Source: Arctopsyche grandis
Taxonomy: Eukaryota; Arthropoda; Insecta; Trichoptera; Hydropsychidae
Length of the DNA: 64,000 nucleotides
Assembly: GCF_051622035.1 (NCBI RefSeq)
Contig: NC_135365.1
Span: forward strand, 29,264,001 to 29,328,000
Reading direction: 5' to 3'
The position numbers and the translations under genes were made by a program. The notes under the pieces were generated by a model. It worked only from the letters and a program-made list of their open reading frames with translations, was not told the origin of the DNA and searched no databases. Below are positions 49,331 through 61,500 of this stretch, in pieces. How positions within the stretch are numbered: position 1 is the stretch's first letter; every line of letters starts with the position of its first letter.

Positions 49331-49899
49331 AAATCTTTTCGGCAGCACTTTGAAATACGATATTTACTCGCAAAATCACAAAAACTCACACCAATTTTAT
49401 CATCTTCTACCACAAATTTTCGAACTTAAACATGAATTTCAGATTTTTTTTCGACATTTTATTTTTACAACACTAGACGGGAACAATATTAACGAAACAA
49501 CTATCTCCTACCAATTCAAAAGATAGAATGATAAAACACAAAAAAAATTGAAGAAATCGTATTTGTAATAACTGAAATACAGGGTCCCAAACACATTCGT
49601 TCCGCATGAACGCACGACCCAATTTTTGAATTGTGACGAATGCGGCAATGTCAACGAAACAGCTATAAAGCGAAAAAAACGAAATGTCCAAATTAGGATC
49701 ATCAAATAACACCCTTTTAATTTTTGAAAACTAGAATGCTCTATGTTAAATACTTTTTGAGAAAACCGCGTTCTTGTGTACACATAAAAAGTGTCCACTT
49801 AATTCTGTCGGGCACTGTATGTAGACACAAAAATGTAATGTTCGTATTTTTGTATTTAAAATAATATTTTGGATAAGTTGGCTATGCTCGATGGGAAAA

Positions 49900-50060
49900 T
49901 TGTAAGTTCGAAAAAAGAATGAAGTGAACGCCAGGTTGGTGGCGTTTGGCCATGAGCGGCCGTCAGACGAGCATGTGCGCGCGCACGTGCAAAGCGCTAC
50001 CTAGCGGACGCGCCACCAAACACCACGGGGCGTGGCCTCACTTTCAGCGATCTCTAACCA
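49900..50060. other. GC-rich island
   Basis: A compact CpG-rich segment (GCATGTGCGCGCGCACGTGC and neighbours, with a short palindrome) within AT-rich DNA. It could be promoter-related or part of a repeat; no gene seen. Confidence 0.35.
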
Positions 50061-50221
50061 TTTTATGTACGATCTAAATTCATTTCCCGCTATATATTTA
50101 TTACTATTTCGCCACACTGACATTGGCTAGAGGTCAGCTACCCATTGGTGCAATGTTCACAAAAAAGAAACCAAAAGAAAAATGGGATTTTACTTTCAAT
50201 TTTTCAAAGAATTATTTTCTA

Positions 50222-50586
50222 TCTATATATGTATGTATATAAAATTGAATGTCTATTTGTCTGTATATCTGTCTCGTATAGGCTCCTAAGCCACGACTAC
50301 GATGGAACTTTCAGGATTTGTTGTATGCATATCCGGGAAGCTTACTGTGAAAAGCAAACGGGGAAAAAAACCTCCTAATAATAATATTCATAATTATGAT
50401 TTTACCGACGCGAAAGTTTGAAGCGCCATTGTATAGTCAAGGAAATGTGTTCGTTGGTAACCATGTACCAGTTGATTTATGACGGCACGGCGTTCAAGAG
50501 ACCTCAGTAGAGCTCCAACCATAACTTGAAACGGGAACGGGAACGGGAACACAGCAGGAACGGGAACGCATGCCGGGTTCAGCTAG
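50222..50586 (+). mobile_element. Short Helitron (non-autonomous), both ends visible
   Basis: 5' end TCTATATATGTATGTATATA followed by AAATTGAATGTCT, preceded by A. The 3' end is GCATGCCGGGTTCAGCTAG followed by T. TC..CTAG inserted between A and T is the Helitron rule. The 365-bp body contains AACGGGAACGGGAAC repeats and no coding. Confidence 0.7.
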
Positions 50587-50931
50587 TATTTTATAAATTT
50601 TAAATTTGTTTTTAAAACAAGTAGAGAACATTATTTCAATTAGTACCAAATCAATGGACATGTGCTGAGCTGAGCATTGATAGAAAAATAAAAAAAACGT
50701 TGTTTTCTTATATTTCCACTAGACTTTAGATTAAGGTGATCACTTTATATGTTTTTACCAGGACAATTTATGTGACAAAACCATGACATAGACATATACA
50801 AAAATATTGATAATACAAATATATAATATGAATAAAATATAAATATATTTTTTTCTCATTATCTCCAGGTGAAACATGGGACTGAGGTGGCAACCCTAAT
50901 AGTAAGCATCCATACATATACATGAATATAA

Positions 50932-51310
50932 TCTAAATATATAAAAATCAAGTTTGTCTGTCTGTCACGTATGCTATACTTTATAATTAAATTTGATTAT
51001 TAAGTATTAATTTGAAACTGAAACATTCACTTATCGAAACGCATCGAGAAACGGGAATTGCATGCGTTTGTTTGTACGATGAAACTTTCAGGATTTATTT
51101 TATGCATGTCCGGGAAGATCGGCCAAAAACAGGAACGGAAACGGGAAAAACGGGAATGAGTGGCATTGCAACGCAATAATTTCATTGTTTTCGCCTCGTG
51201 ACATGCGTTGTTAAGGTAAAATAAACAAATAATTGGATAATTTAAAATGTGTTTGCTGCCTGCGTTTTTCCGACAAATGGAATTGAGAACGGGAAATGCA
51301 TGCGTTATTG
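50932..51310 (+). mobile_element. Helitron-like 5' end, related to 50222-50586
   Basis: TCTAAATATATAAAAATCAA then GTTTGTCTGTCTGTC is a Helitron-style 5' terminus preceded by A. The shared phrases GAAACTTTCAGGATTT and CCGGGAAG, and AACGGGAA repeats, tie it to the previous element. The 3' end was not found, so the right border is approximate. Confidence 0.5.
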
Positions 51311-51439
51311 TAGCATTGCAAAATACATATACAAAAAAATAAAAATGAGACATGAAATCAGAAATGAAATATGCAAACAATAAATAAATAAATAAATAAA
51401 TGAAGAATTTGAAAGAAAATTCCGGAAAATTCAAGATGG

Positions 51440-51745
51440 ACGACCACTGACCGGAGAGCTTCTGTGTGTGAAGCTTTCGGAAAGCTCTGACATCGTGTGT
51501 GTGTGTGTGTGTGTGGGTCAGTGGTGCGGCTGTCGCGATGATAAACACGGGGGGCCCTCGACGAGGCGCTGCGCCCCGACGAGAGGGCGCAGCCCCCGCA
51601 TGACGCACACGTCACCAACACCAGCGGACACGTCACTGACACTTCACTGGCCCTTCATCCACATCTCACACATTTCACACACACAATCTCCATTTCTCAA
51701 TTATTAATATAATTATATACACACACACACACGCGCGCGTGCGAT
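51440..51745. other. GC-rich region with (GT)n and (AC)n tracts
   Basis: A strongly GC-rich core around 51540-51620 (for example GGGGGGCCCTCGACGAGG), with a (GT)n tract at 51494-51516 and an (AC)n tract at 51716-51743. Overlapping frames exist on both strands but none shows a known family. A possible promoter or CpG island for the downstream channel gene; unproven. Confidence 0.35.
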
Positions 51746-52958
51746 ATATTGTAATACGCTTAGTTATTAATTGCGATTTTTACTCGAACTATATACATAC
51801 ATATAAATAATAATAAAAAAAAAAGTGTGTCGTTCAAATATTCGTCCCCTGCACCTACCCAAAGTTATTATTCTAAATAACGCTCTCTTAAATAATATAC
51901 TCTCTATCGTGATATGAATATTACATATAAATTAACCGTGTGTGACATTATACCGTCGTGGAAAATTATACCCGATTGAATGTTTGTTTTTCATTACATT
52001 GTTGTATCTCCACTTTCTGGGAAGCTGGACGTGCTACCATCTTGTACAAAGTGACGTTTGTACTTATTTTTCACACTACAATATACGCAAAAATCGGTAA
52101 GAACTTTCATTTCACTTATATTTCTAGTATAATACAATTATTTCTTTAAATACACATACGCATTATAATAATTATTGTATTATGACGGGATACCAGTCAG
52201 ATTTTTCTAGAACTGGGTCAATTTAATACATATACATATGTACAATTTGCAAACCATGCACTATATCATAACACGTAGTTGAATATTTTTACAATAAATC
52301 TGACACCTTTGAATTTACGTCAAAATTCATATGTAGTACATGAAATATGCTTGGCAAATACGTCAGCGCGTTCGTTTATACATATATTGTAAAATTGCAC
52401 TTCTAAAAGCGACATTTCCTTTACATCTCTCATTCAGTTTGATGAACCATTGATATAAATCTTATAAGATATAATACATTAGCTCCAATATTATGTGAAA
52501 CGGCCGAATTTTAGAGGTTATTATCCGTCATAGCTTCGATTGATTCCCGAACATATGTTCAATTGTACCTTCAGTATTGCATACATACATACGTATGTAT
52601 GTTTATGTGAAAATGAAATAATAACTGTCACTTACTTGTCATCTGCTTTATTACTATTATATATACAATCTTTCATATAACAGTTTTCTCCAATGCGTCA
52701 TTATGAGTAAACGTAAATTTGATTTGGTTAAAATGTGTATAAAATGGTAAAAATCAATGTTTCATTATGCATAAACATACATATTTTAGCTGGACTGTAT
52801 TATATGTATGTATTTTGGTTTATAAAAATTTACGTTGTTTTTCAATATACCTATAAAATATCGTCACAGTAAAACCACCCCAATGTTCACGCAAAATTCT
52901 TAACGGATTTTCCATCTAAATCAGGCTGTAATAGCTAACATTCAAATATATTTAATAC

Positions 52959-53000
52959 ACTGTACTCTCGATTATCCGGGTGCGGATTATCCGTGCTTGA
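52959..53000. repeat. pogo/Tigger-like transposon end
   Basis: CACTGTACTCTCGATTATCC then GGGTGCGGATTATCCGTGC, preceded by TA, resembles the terminal repeat of pogo-type elements (CGATTATCCG ... CGGATTATCCG). A matching right end was not found. Confidence 0.4.
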
Positions 53001-55020
53001 AAAATATTAATTATTTTTTTTAAATTAATTAAATTTTGTTCTTACATATATGATAATGAAACGCACCGATTGATTGCGACCGTAAACATGCGTGTTATTT
53101 GAAACAAATTATGTCACACAGAAATTTTTTTCGTTCCCTTTTTAAATGTATTTTACTATTGCGTCAATTCTTTCAGTCGCTTTTGATCATCGAAGAAGTA
53201 ACAAGTGCGCGTATTCAGAGCAGATTTTTTCGAACATATGTTTGTTTAATTATATTCAATTATAATACTTTGTGTGTGAAATTATTTCCTTTGCTATTAA
53301 CTCAGATTTATATACCTGTTCGAAGTGGAATTTTATTTAATTCTCATATCTCATATCTCATATCTCGTCTCTGAACCATTTTTCGTGTCGAACAGTGCTA
53401 GCGGTCAAATGTGTATGGAAACAGCCAAGTTTTTCCATGACAAATTAGGATCAGTAGACAACTTCAATGCTTTGTCTGGCTGGTTGACTAGATTTTTTTT
53501 ATATTTTGGCAACAGTAGTACTAACTATAGGTACTAACTGCTTGAACGCAAGCGTAGTGAGTCATCTTGCGTACAACGCACATAACACAAAACCATGCTC
53601 CACTAGTACGAGTTTTTAGCTCGCAATTTTACCGATTTAAAATTCAGCACACTTCCAACTAACCCTTTTAAACGGAAACAAAAAATAGTGTGGCCAGAAC
53701 AATATCCCAATAAATATGTTTCAATAGAAAATACTTAATATAAAATAGTATTAACAGTGAGAAAAAAATCCCAAATGAAAATACGTACTTTTGACTTTTG
53801 ATTTGAACTGGACGACTACTTAGAGAGATTTGAAAGCTGAAAAGTACTACAAATGAAATATAAAATACCCGATTATAGGTTTCAATATTCATTTTGAACA
53901 GGAAATTGACAGATTTTGAGACATCGACCGAACAACACCAAGATATAAAAAAATCCCCCGATTTAAAAAACACATATATCTCCGAATTTCAAGCCAATCA
54001 ACATTTTTATTACCAGATTCGTGTTCACTGGGCATAGATCTATAAGAAAAGTCATATCTCATCTCTGAACCAAAAAAAAAGTCGTCATTTGTCGAACAGT
54101 GTTATCGATGCCACTCCGTGACAGTTCATAGATTTAGTTTATAAATAGAGAAAAACGTTAATCCCAGTATGCACTTTTCTTCTCTGAAGTAGGGGTGCGC
54201 CTTCACAATTGAAATGACATATCAATGATAGGTTTGTCAGACGTCCCGATTAAACGGGATCGTCACCATTTTTAGGTTTCGTATCCCGTTGTCCCGAGCA
54301 AACCTTTCGGGACGGCTTAAAGTCCCAATACGTTTGTGTGTGTATGTTTACTTGAGTAACTTGAGTTTACTCAAGAAAAAATACGCATATGTTTACTTGA
54401 GGTGTGCGTACATTGCACGGCACATTTCAGGTATCACTTCCTATCGCATGTGCGCTTTATGTGTTCATGCGTTGTTGTTTATTTTGTATTTGGTTATGAA
54501 CGGCGTGGCTTTTTTAATTAAATATTGCATTTTCCGGTGTGGGAAAACTGAACTCACGCACGGATGAATTAGTATGACGCATACGCGAGGAAAAATAATA
54601 TGATTAGGCATCTTATGCGATGACGCACAGAATATAATGAAAATAATGAAAGTATAATATGGTTGCGCGACCTTCGTTCTGAAACGTGTGGTCCTCATTA
54701 ATGATGCAAAAAGAGGCACTGTTTAACCGGGTCGTGGGTTACACAGGTTTCATGTTTGATGGACCATCTCCTTAGGGACACAAACCCCACTTTCGCTTCA
54801 CAAACTCTACTTTCTCCACCCCGTAAAATGTTTGTTTGCTATTATTCCTCGTGCTCAAATACAGCTCATTGTGCATATATAACCGTCGAGTAAATTATTT
54901 CAAACAACCCTAACCCGAACCGAACCCTATTTAATTTTTATCAAGATTCACTTAAGCTACGAATACGCATGCCAGTTACTTGCATAAGCATGCGAGGTAA
55001 TGTCAAAATTTACTTTTAAT
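53000..55020. other. Intergenic DNA with weak repeats
   Basis: A phrase with CTCTGAACCA and GTCGAACAGTG occurs twice (about 53368-53398 and 54062-54102). GTCCCGATTAAACGGGATCG near 54243 is a short palindrome. No gene supported. Confidence 0.4.
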
Positions 55021-55024
55021 AGTA

Positions 55025-55160
55025 ATAATTTTTTAAATGCTTTTTATTATTACTAAATTGTGTTCACAATACATCTTATATTTATTTTAATAGCTACTGA
55101 TCTATTGATCATTTTCTATTTTACAATTTTAATTTAATTTTGTTAGTAATAATCATAATA
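55025..55160 (-). repeat. Jockey LINE 3' UTR copy
   Basis: Almost the same as 1280-1415 in the same orientation (GTGTTCACAATACATCTTAT, then CTACTGATCTATTGATCATT). It stops where a small inverted-repeat element begins. Confidence 0.75.
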
Positions 55161-55167
55161 TTAAATA

Positions 55168-55305
55168 AGGTTGTGGCTATTTGCAGGTACTTTATCGTAA
55201 CAGTGACAGTTCACGCGCAAGCGCAGAAGGCTTTGCGCCTGTCGCCGATATAGTACCTGCAAATAGCCAATAATTCGCAGATATAGTACCTGCAAATAGC
55301 CAACC
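55168..55305. mobile_element. MITE with GGTTGTGGCTATTTGCAGGTAC ends and 8-bp duplication
   Basis: Left GGTTGTGGCTATTTGCAGGT and right (opposite strand) GGTTGGCTATTTGCAGGTAC are inverted. ATTAAATA flanks both sides (55160-55167 and 55306-55313), an 8-bp target duplication as in hAT or P elements. A third copy of the end motif (55251-55270) lies inside. Length 138 bp, no coding. Confidence 0.75.
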
Positions 55306-55346
55306 ATTAAATATTTGATAATGCTTTTGGTAAGTGCATAGTATAC

Positions 55347-55768
55347 AGGTTTTTCATTCCAAATTGACCAAAGATTACCTAAACGCAATCTGCTTTAGAT
55401 CGTCGACTTTAGAGAGTCTTAAATTAATATTATGTATTAGATGTATTATGAGCATTTATAATAATTGTAAATAGGTTTTTGAGCTCTTTTTCCTATTATG
55501 CTGTACATTAAAATTAGAATAATATAATACTATGATTACTAACAAAATTAAATTAAAATTAAAAATATAAAATAATCAATAGATCAGTAGCTATTAAAAT
55601 ATATATAAGATGTATTGTGAACAAAATTTAGTAATAATAAAAAGCATTTAAAAAAAACGAATTTCAAATTGACCCCTTTTCAATGTCAAATTGAAATTAA
55701 AAAAAATTTATTTTAAATAAAAAGGTTTAATTTGAAATGAAAAAGGGTCAATTTGGAATGAAAAACCT
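55347..55768. mobile_element. TIR element of the AGGTTTTTCATTCC family carrying a Jockey 3' end
   Basis: Left end AGGTTTTTCATTCCAAATTG and right end CAATTTGGAATGAAAAACCT are perfect inverted repeats extending to about 23 bp. Between them, 55372-55650 is the Jockey 3' UTR in + orientation, followed by degenerate GTTTAATTTGAAATGAAAAA repeats. The ends match 41209-41720; the interior does not. Confidence 0.75.
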
Positions 55769-57037
55769 AAATAACCGTTAAATATTCTCCTGTCTACTTG
55801 CACAATATATATTTGAAACGCCTCGATAATACACTTATAGTACATAACTGCGATATTTAAATAATATTTATTAAATAAACAGGTTTTTCTATAAATTGGT
55901 TTTGAGGTTTTTGATGAATGTATATACATATATATGTATATACCTACACACATATATGTAAATAGACCATAAGATTCAGACCTTCATTTTTTAATTAATG
56001 AGAAAGATTTTCGTTTTTTTTTATATTTTGTGAAATATATACATTTGTACATACTAGGTATCCATTATTAATAGTACGAACTCGTCCCTAATTCTTAAAC
56101 TAGAATCATATTTGCGCAATAACAATACGACATGACTAAAACATTAGAAAATAAAGTGTCATGACACGAAGTACATTGTGATGAAAGTACTTAATTTGTA
56201 GTATCTCTCTTCGCATCAAGAAGGACGTAAATAAAATCAGCATTAGTGAAACTATTACAAAATGAAAAAATAAACGAATCACTTAATCGGAATTATCGTG
56301 TAATAATAAGTTGTTTGCTTTCCGATGATACGCCCTAATTAAAAATCAATACATACTGATGTGTTTCACAAAAGTCAATTCATATGATGACAGCTTCAAT
56401 GTTATTGTTATAATCAAACAGAAATTTGAAACAATTTTACTATTAGTAGAGTACAATGAGTGCAAAATTTTCGTTACCACTCTCGTAACGTTATTGAAGT
56501 AAAAGGCGCCCAAGAATATTTCAATTAATACATTTTCTGAGAAATGAAGAGTTGATTTAAAGTGAAACAAACTAATTTAGCCCTTTTTACTAATGTATTT
56601 TAACATTCTGTTAAAATTTATAGCCCATTTTTGACGCGTTTTATTTCGTGTATGGCTGAGAGTTATTTCTCACTGCAGTATATGTAGTATATTTTATTTC
56701 AAATTTAATAATGAAATAAAATTTAATGACTTTTTGTATATATATATTGCACGAAAAACGGGATTTTAAAATTAAGTCTCCCGCATTCAGTTTGTGACAC
56801 GCTGAGACTGCAATATGCGCTTCCCGCACAGAATGTGTTAAAATTCACGTACCATGCTATCGCGTGCAGAATAATTCATGACCATCGTTTAATTTATATA
56901 GTTATTGTTGTTGTTGTTGTCGTTGTCAGTTACGATCTTAAACCCCTCTCGAACATCATATTATACATTATATCTATACTGAACCCAAATTATTTATTTA
57001 CGCAATATGTGAGTAAATCTGTTTTTTTTCTTTTCAG
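55769..57037. other. AT-rich DNA upstream of the calcium-channel 5' exon
   Basis: No gene or recognised element; a short (GTT)n tract near 56905. If the exon at 57038 is real, this is its upstream intron. Confidence 0.4.
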
Positions 57038-57616
57038 GGACCACTTTTAGAGGAAAAAAAGAGCCAATACAATACGAGGGAATATCTTATGTATTATTTA
57101 TCTGAATAGATAAACGCTATCCACTTCCAAAGCTGATGTAACGAGATACATATTTAAAATTATTCATACAGTCTACGAATCCTAAAACTTATACATATAT
57201 TTACATTTGAAAAAAAAAACAATATATTAAATATATATAAACATAAGTCGCAGTAGAAAATTAGAGAATCGGTGGAAACAAATACCGATTTCGTCTATAT
57301 ATAGTGGATTATTTACACGTATATATGTAGTAAAAGAAATATACAAATATAACGTAAATTTCTACAAAGTGTGGACCCTCGAAACGACGAGATAACTTAT
57401 AAAATAGCAAATTTGATTTTGAAAAATAGCACACATCCTACAACTGTGAGACCAAAATACGTTTGATTACATTTATACAGCTATTTGATACGTTTAGTTA
57501 AAAGTAAATAGTAAAAAAAGAGAAATTGACACGAATGCAATTCGCATGGAAGTGAACAAGGTTGAAAATACAAGTCGCAGTGCAGAAATTTACAGAAATA
57601 ACATTTCTGGAAATAG
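57038..57616 (+). other. Candidate non-coding 5' exon of the calcium-channel gene
   Basis: A strong acceptor (pyrimidine run CTGTTTTTTTTCTTTTCAG) at 57019-57037 and a strong donor (AAATAG/GTGAGT) at 57616-57617 bracket 579 bases with many stops in all frames. The next acceptor downstream is that of the ATG-bearing exon at 58581. Internal 5' UTR exons of this kind are common in insect ion-channel genes. No independent evidence. Confidence 0.45.
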
Positions 57617-57764
57617 GTGAGTAACATTCGCATTTAAAAATACGCCAGTTACGGCAAATGCCATCTGTTAAAACTCCACCAAATGATACAATAACTAAAT
57701 TAAATATAGTACAACTGGGGAAAAAAGCTTCATATAATTTCAATCCATTTTGAAGATGTTTTCA

Positions 57765-58417
57765 TTAACCTTTAAAGGACGGAGCGTCGAGATCAAACGA
57801 GTGTCCAAAACCGGGGTCGAGTAAGACCCCAGTATTTTTTAATCAAAATTCATCTTTTCTTAATACAAATGGGTTCAATATATATCTTATTAATCATTTT
57901 ATACATCAAAATAAAAAAAGTTTTAGTCCTATAGCATGTTTTTGACTATTTTTGTATTAAAAAATAACCATCGACATGCAAAAGCAACATCGGTAAGGCC
58001 AACAGGCGACTGCATTGCTCAATAGCCACGTGCCAAAAGAGACAAAAACAATAGCTTACGAAGATATATAGCTGTCTCTTTTTCTCGCATTGATTCATCG
58101 ATCAAAAAGAATATGCAAGCGAACAGTCAAAAACATGACTTAGTTAAACATTCTACGTTCCAAAGTATAAATGTATTTTTTTACCATGTACGTAGAAATG
58201 TATTTGTACTTTGGAACGTAGAAATGTATAAATGTATTTTTTTACCATGTACCCCTTTTCTAAATCATACAAAATATATTTAAATAAATTTGTTGTAGTT
58301 CATTCTAGGAATACAAGAAATATAGGGTGTATAGCTTTGAAAACCACATATGTAGTTATTACGAAAAACTTAAAAATTGGGGCACTTGCATACCCCACTT
58401 CGGTGAGGGAGGGTTAA
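57765..58417. mobile_element. TTAA-bounded repeat, piggyBac-style (tentative)
   Basis: Starts TTAACCTTTAAAGGACGG and ends GGTGAGGGAGGGTTAA. Outer terminal pairing is weak beyond TTAACC. Inside, a direct or inverted duplication around TTCTACGTTCCAAAGTATAA (about 58151-58256) is prominent. It sits in the last intron before the channel's ATG exon. Confidence 0.35.
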
Positions 58418-58580
58418 TAAATTCACATGAATTATGGTAGCACATTTCAGTGTATAGTATTTAGGAGGTGTTTAGTAGTAAAATGAAGCATTTAAATGAT
58501 ATATTATTAGATATGTGTATTTATGTACTTTTGTAAGATTTTAATTTTTTGAATGCGGATGTTTTGTGTTCTCATGACAG

Positions 58581-61500
58581 GTGTAGGCGATGAGTACGGT
58601 GGCGGGTGAGGGGGCGGATGGGGGCGGCGAGGTGGGGGCGGCGTCGACGGTGGGGGGAGAGGGGACGGTGGCTGCGGGGGGGGCTCCAGGGGCTGCGGCT
58701 GCGGCCAAGCCTTCGCCCGCGGCTCGCAAGCCGGCCCGTCGGGGGGGCAAGCCGCAGCCCGAGCGCCCCCAACGAGCCCTCTTCTGTCTAGGGCTCAAAA
58801 ACCCTCTCAGGAAACTCTGCATAGACATCGTCGAATGGAAGTATCCTTTTTTTTCTAACTGTAAACTTTAAACTACAGTGTATCTACATACAATACCAGA
58901 GAAATGTAATAATAATAGAAGGGCCTTCACGAATAAATAATTGTTGTCAATATTACGCGGTACTTCTCTATACATACGCTACAACGCACGGAATACAATC
59001 GGATCAGTTTACTTATAAAAATGTATCCCATGTTGTTTATTCTGTATTTTTGAATGCATTGTGCAATGTTTACCGATGCTTGCCCATATTGCGAGTAGTA
59101 TAAACAAACAGAGAAGTTTTTATAGGACATACGTCGAGCACCAAGCGTCAAATACAACTGATGATGCTAAAATTATTTAGGATTGTCTGTGGACAATCGT
59201 CACTTGACAACAATATGACGCCTAAAGCCACTTCTATTAATATAACATTTCTCTGTACAATAATATTTCAATGTTTTATAAAGTGTAATATGTATTTACA
59301 ATAACATACAACTAACACAGGGAGTGTCGGAACCCTATGTGGGGCTGTTAGCTGCAATATACAAGAAATATAAGAACGCCACAACTTCAGTTAAACTTTT
59401 TTCAGGTACTGATAAATTTAGCATAGGAAAAGGAGTAAGACAAGGAGATACCATCTCACCCAAGTTATTCAATGCGGTACTTGAGGGTGTTTTCAGGAAT
59501 TTGGAATGGGACACAGCAGGAGTAAAAGTTAACGGTCGCTTCTTGTATCATCTTCGGTTCGCAGACGATATAGTTTTAATAGCTCGCGACCTAGCTGATC
59601 TACTTAACAGACTAACACAGCTGGACAGAGAAAGTATGAAAGTAGGATTAAAAATTAACGTAGATAAGGCAAAATTAATGTTTAATAGTTATTGCATGCC
59701 TGTTGGCATCTCATTAGATGACAAACCAGTAGAAGTAGTAAAACATTATTTATATTTAGGTCAAATAATTGATATGTCCGGTAGTAAAGATGAAGAAATA
59801 AAGAGACGTATGAAATTAGGATGGAGTGCAATTGGACGAATGAATGCTGTTTTTAAATCAAAAATGCCCCTTGTCTGAAGAACAAGATCTTCGATCAATG
59901 CGTTTTGCCAGTGATGACGTGTGGATGTGAAACTTGGACACTGAACACTCAAAGAAGTGTGGAACGCTGTATGCTCGGCATAACGAGGAAAGACAGGAAG
60001 TGGAACACGTGGGTGAGAAGTATGACAAGTGGATAGAGTAAAGAGATTGAAATGGCAATGGGCGGGCCACGTGGCTAGGAGAATGGACAAAAGGTGGACA
60101 AAAGGTGGACAAAAGAAGTGCTTGAACGGTACCCGAGAAAATTCGAACGGGTAAAAGGAAGACCGCAGGGAAGATGGGTAGACGAAAGTTTTTTATTGGA
60201 TAAGATTATATAATATAGAATACTAAAGTTTTTACCCAGCTTCGCTCGGTATTTGTAATATAAACTGCTTAAACATAGCCATTCTAATAGTAAACATTTT
60301 GTTTTTATTTGAATACTTTTATTTTATTTAAATTTATTTGAATATGCATTTGCTCTTTTTACGAACCAAACAAACATACAAAGTCTCTTTCGAAATTATA
60401 TATTATATTCGTTTAAAACATAAAAAAATCCAAGACAAAAAGATGCCGGAACGCCGTTCCACCGCGTTACATCGGAAAAAAAGCCCTTCGTAAATATGCT
60501 ATGTTGTTCCAATTATCAAGGCTCACTCCCACTCTACTTAAAGGAGCGCATAGTATAATCGAATAGAGTTCGTTCAACGAAAGAGCGACTAATAAAATAA
60601 TGTTGGAAACTACTGGTTGACTGCAAAGTATGCTTTACGCATACTTTGTTTTTCTCGAAAATGAAACAAGTCATTTTTAATTTTTAGATTTAATGCATTT
60701 TATAAATACAAAATGAATATATACAAATAAAAATTCAAAATATAAAAAAAAAAAAAATACAAATACAAAATGCAAAAGAAATTTCAATAATTAGTAATAC
60801 ATTCACTGTCTGATGATTCGAAGTTGTTGTTATCTTATATTAATAGTCGTTAGACTTATCATCTACAGATAGTCAAGTGTACACAAGAAAGTATAGAAAG
60901 ACGCATGCTTAGAATGTCTAATAGAGAGTGTCGGGATAACGAAGTACGGTTAGATGGGTGAGTTCTATTCTACCTTGGATGATGAAATCTTTTTAGTTCA
61001 AATTGGTGAATTTAGATTTGTATAATTTTTTTGCAAATTTCAAATAATTTCCTTACAAAAAGTAACAGACCTTTCGAATGGATGATTTTGACAACAATTT
61101 TTGCAAATTGTGTGGCGCTTGCTGTCTACACTCCGTACCCAAACAGTGATTCCAACGTTACCAATTCGTATTTAGTAAGAGATTTATTTTTACTGTGATA
61201 ATTAATAGTAATTACAAAACTTATTAATCATGTAATTTTAATTTGCAGGAAAAGATTGAATACATTTTCTTAGTAATATTCACTGCAGAGTGCGTCATGA
61301 AAATTATAGCGTATGGTTTTGTAATGCATGCAGGTGCCTATTTAAGAAACGGGTGGAATATGTTAGATTTCACTATAGTCGTCATAGGGTAAGTTCATTT
61401 ACAGCTTAAACTACTTATGTACTATACTTTACCTATGCTAATATGTACATATCTTTCGTTATTTCAGCATGATAAGTACAGTACTATCGAATATAATGAA

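Larger units (their letters stand above)
48053..49817 (-). mobile_element. Tc1-like transposon with 29-bp perfect inverted repeats and TA duplication
   Basis: Ends CAGTGCCCGACAGAATTAAG and TGGACACTT at the left, exactly mirrored at the right, flanked by TA on both sides (48051-48052 and 49818-49819). A second partial copy of the end motif, GACAAAATTAAGTGGACAG, lies 200 bp inside the left end, hinting at the inverted/direct-repeat layout of some Tc1 families. The transposase gene on the minus strand is broken and carries a foreign block. Confidence 0.92.
58841..61068. other. Calcium-channel intron 1 with repeats
   Basis: Contains the inverted relative of 7480-7725 (about 58990-59245), the RTE LINE copy 2 (59319-60190), a Helitron-like ACCCAGCTTCGCTCGG phrase near 60236, and a partial inverted MITE (60441-60487). 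Confidence 0.6.

Noticed and set aside
51027..51707. 193-codon minus-strand frame and neighbours with HTHTHT and CVCVCV runs
   Set aside because: Produced by the GT/AC microsatellite, a GC island and a Helitron-like repeat; no protein family recognised.
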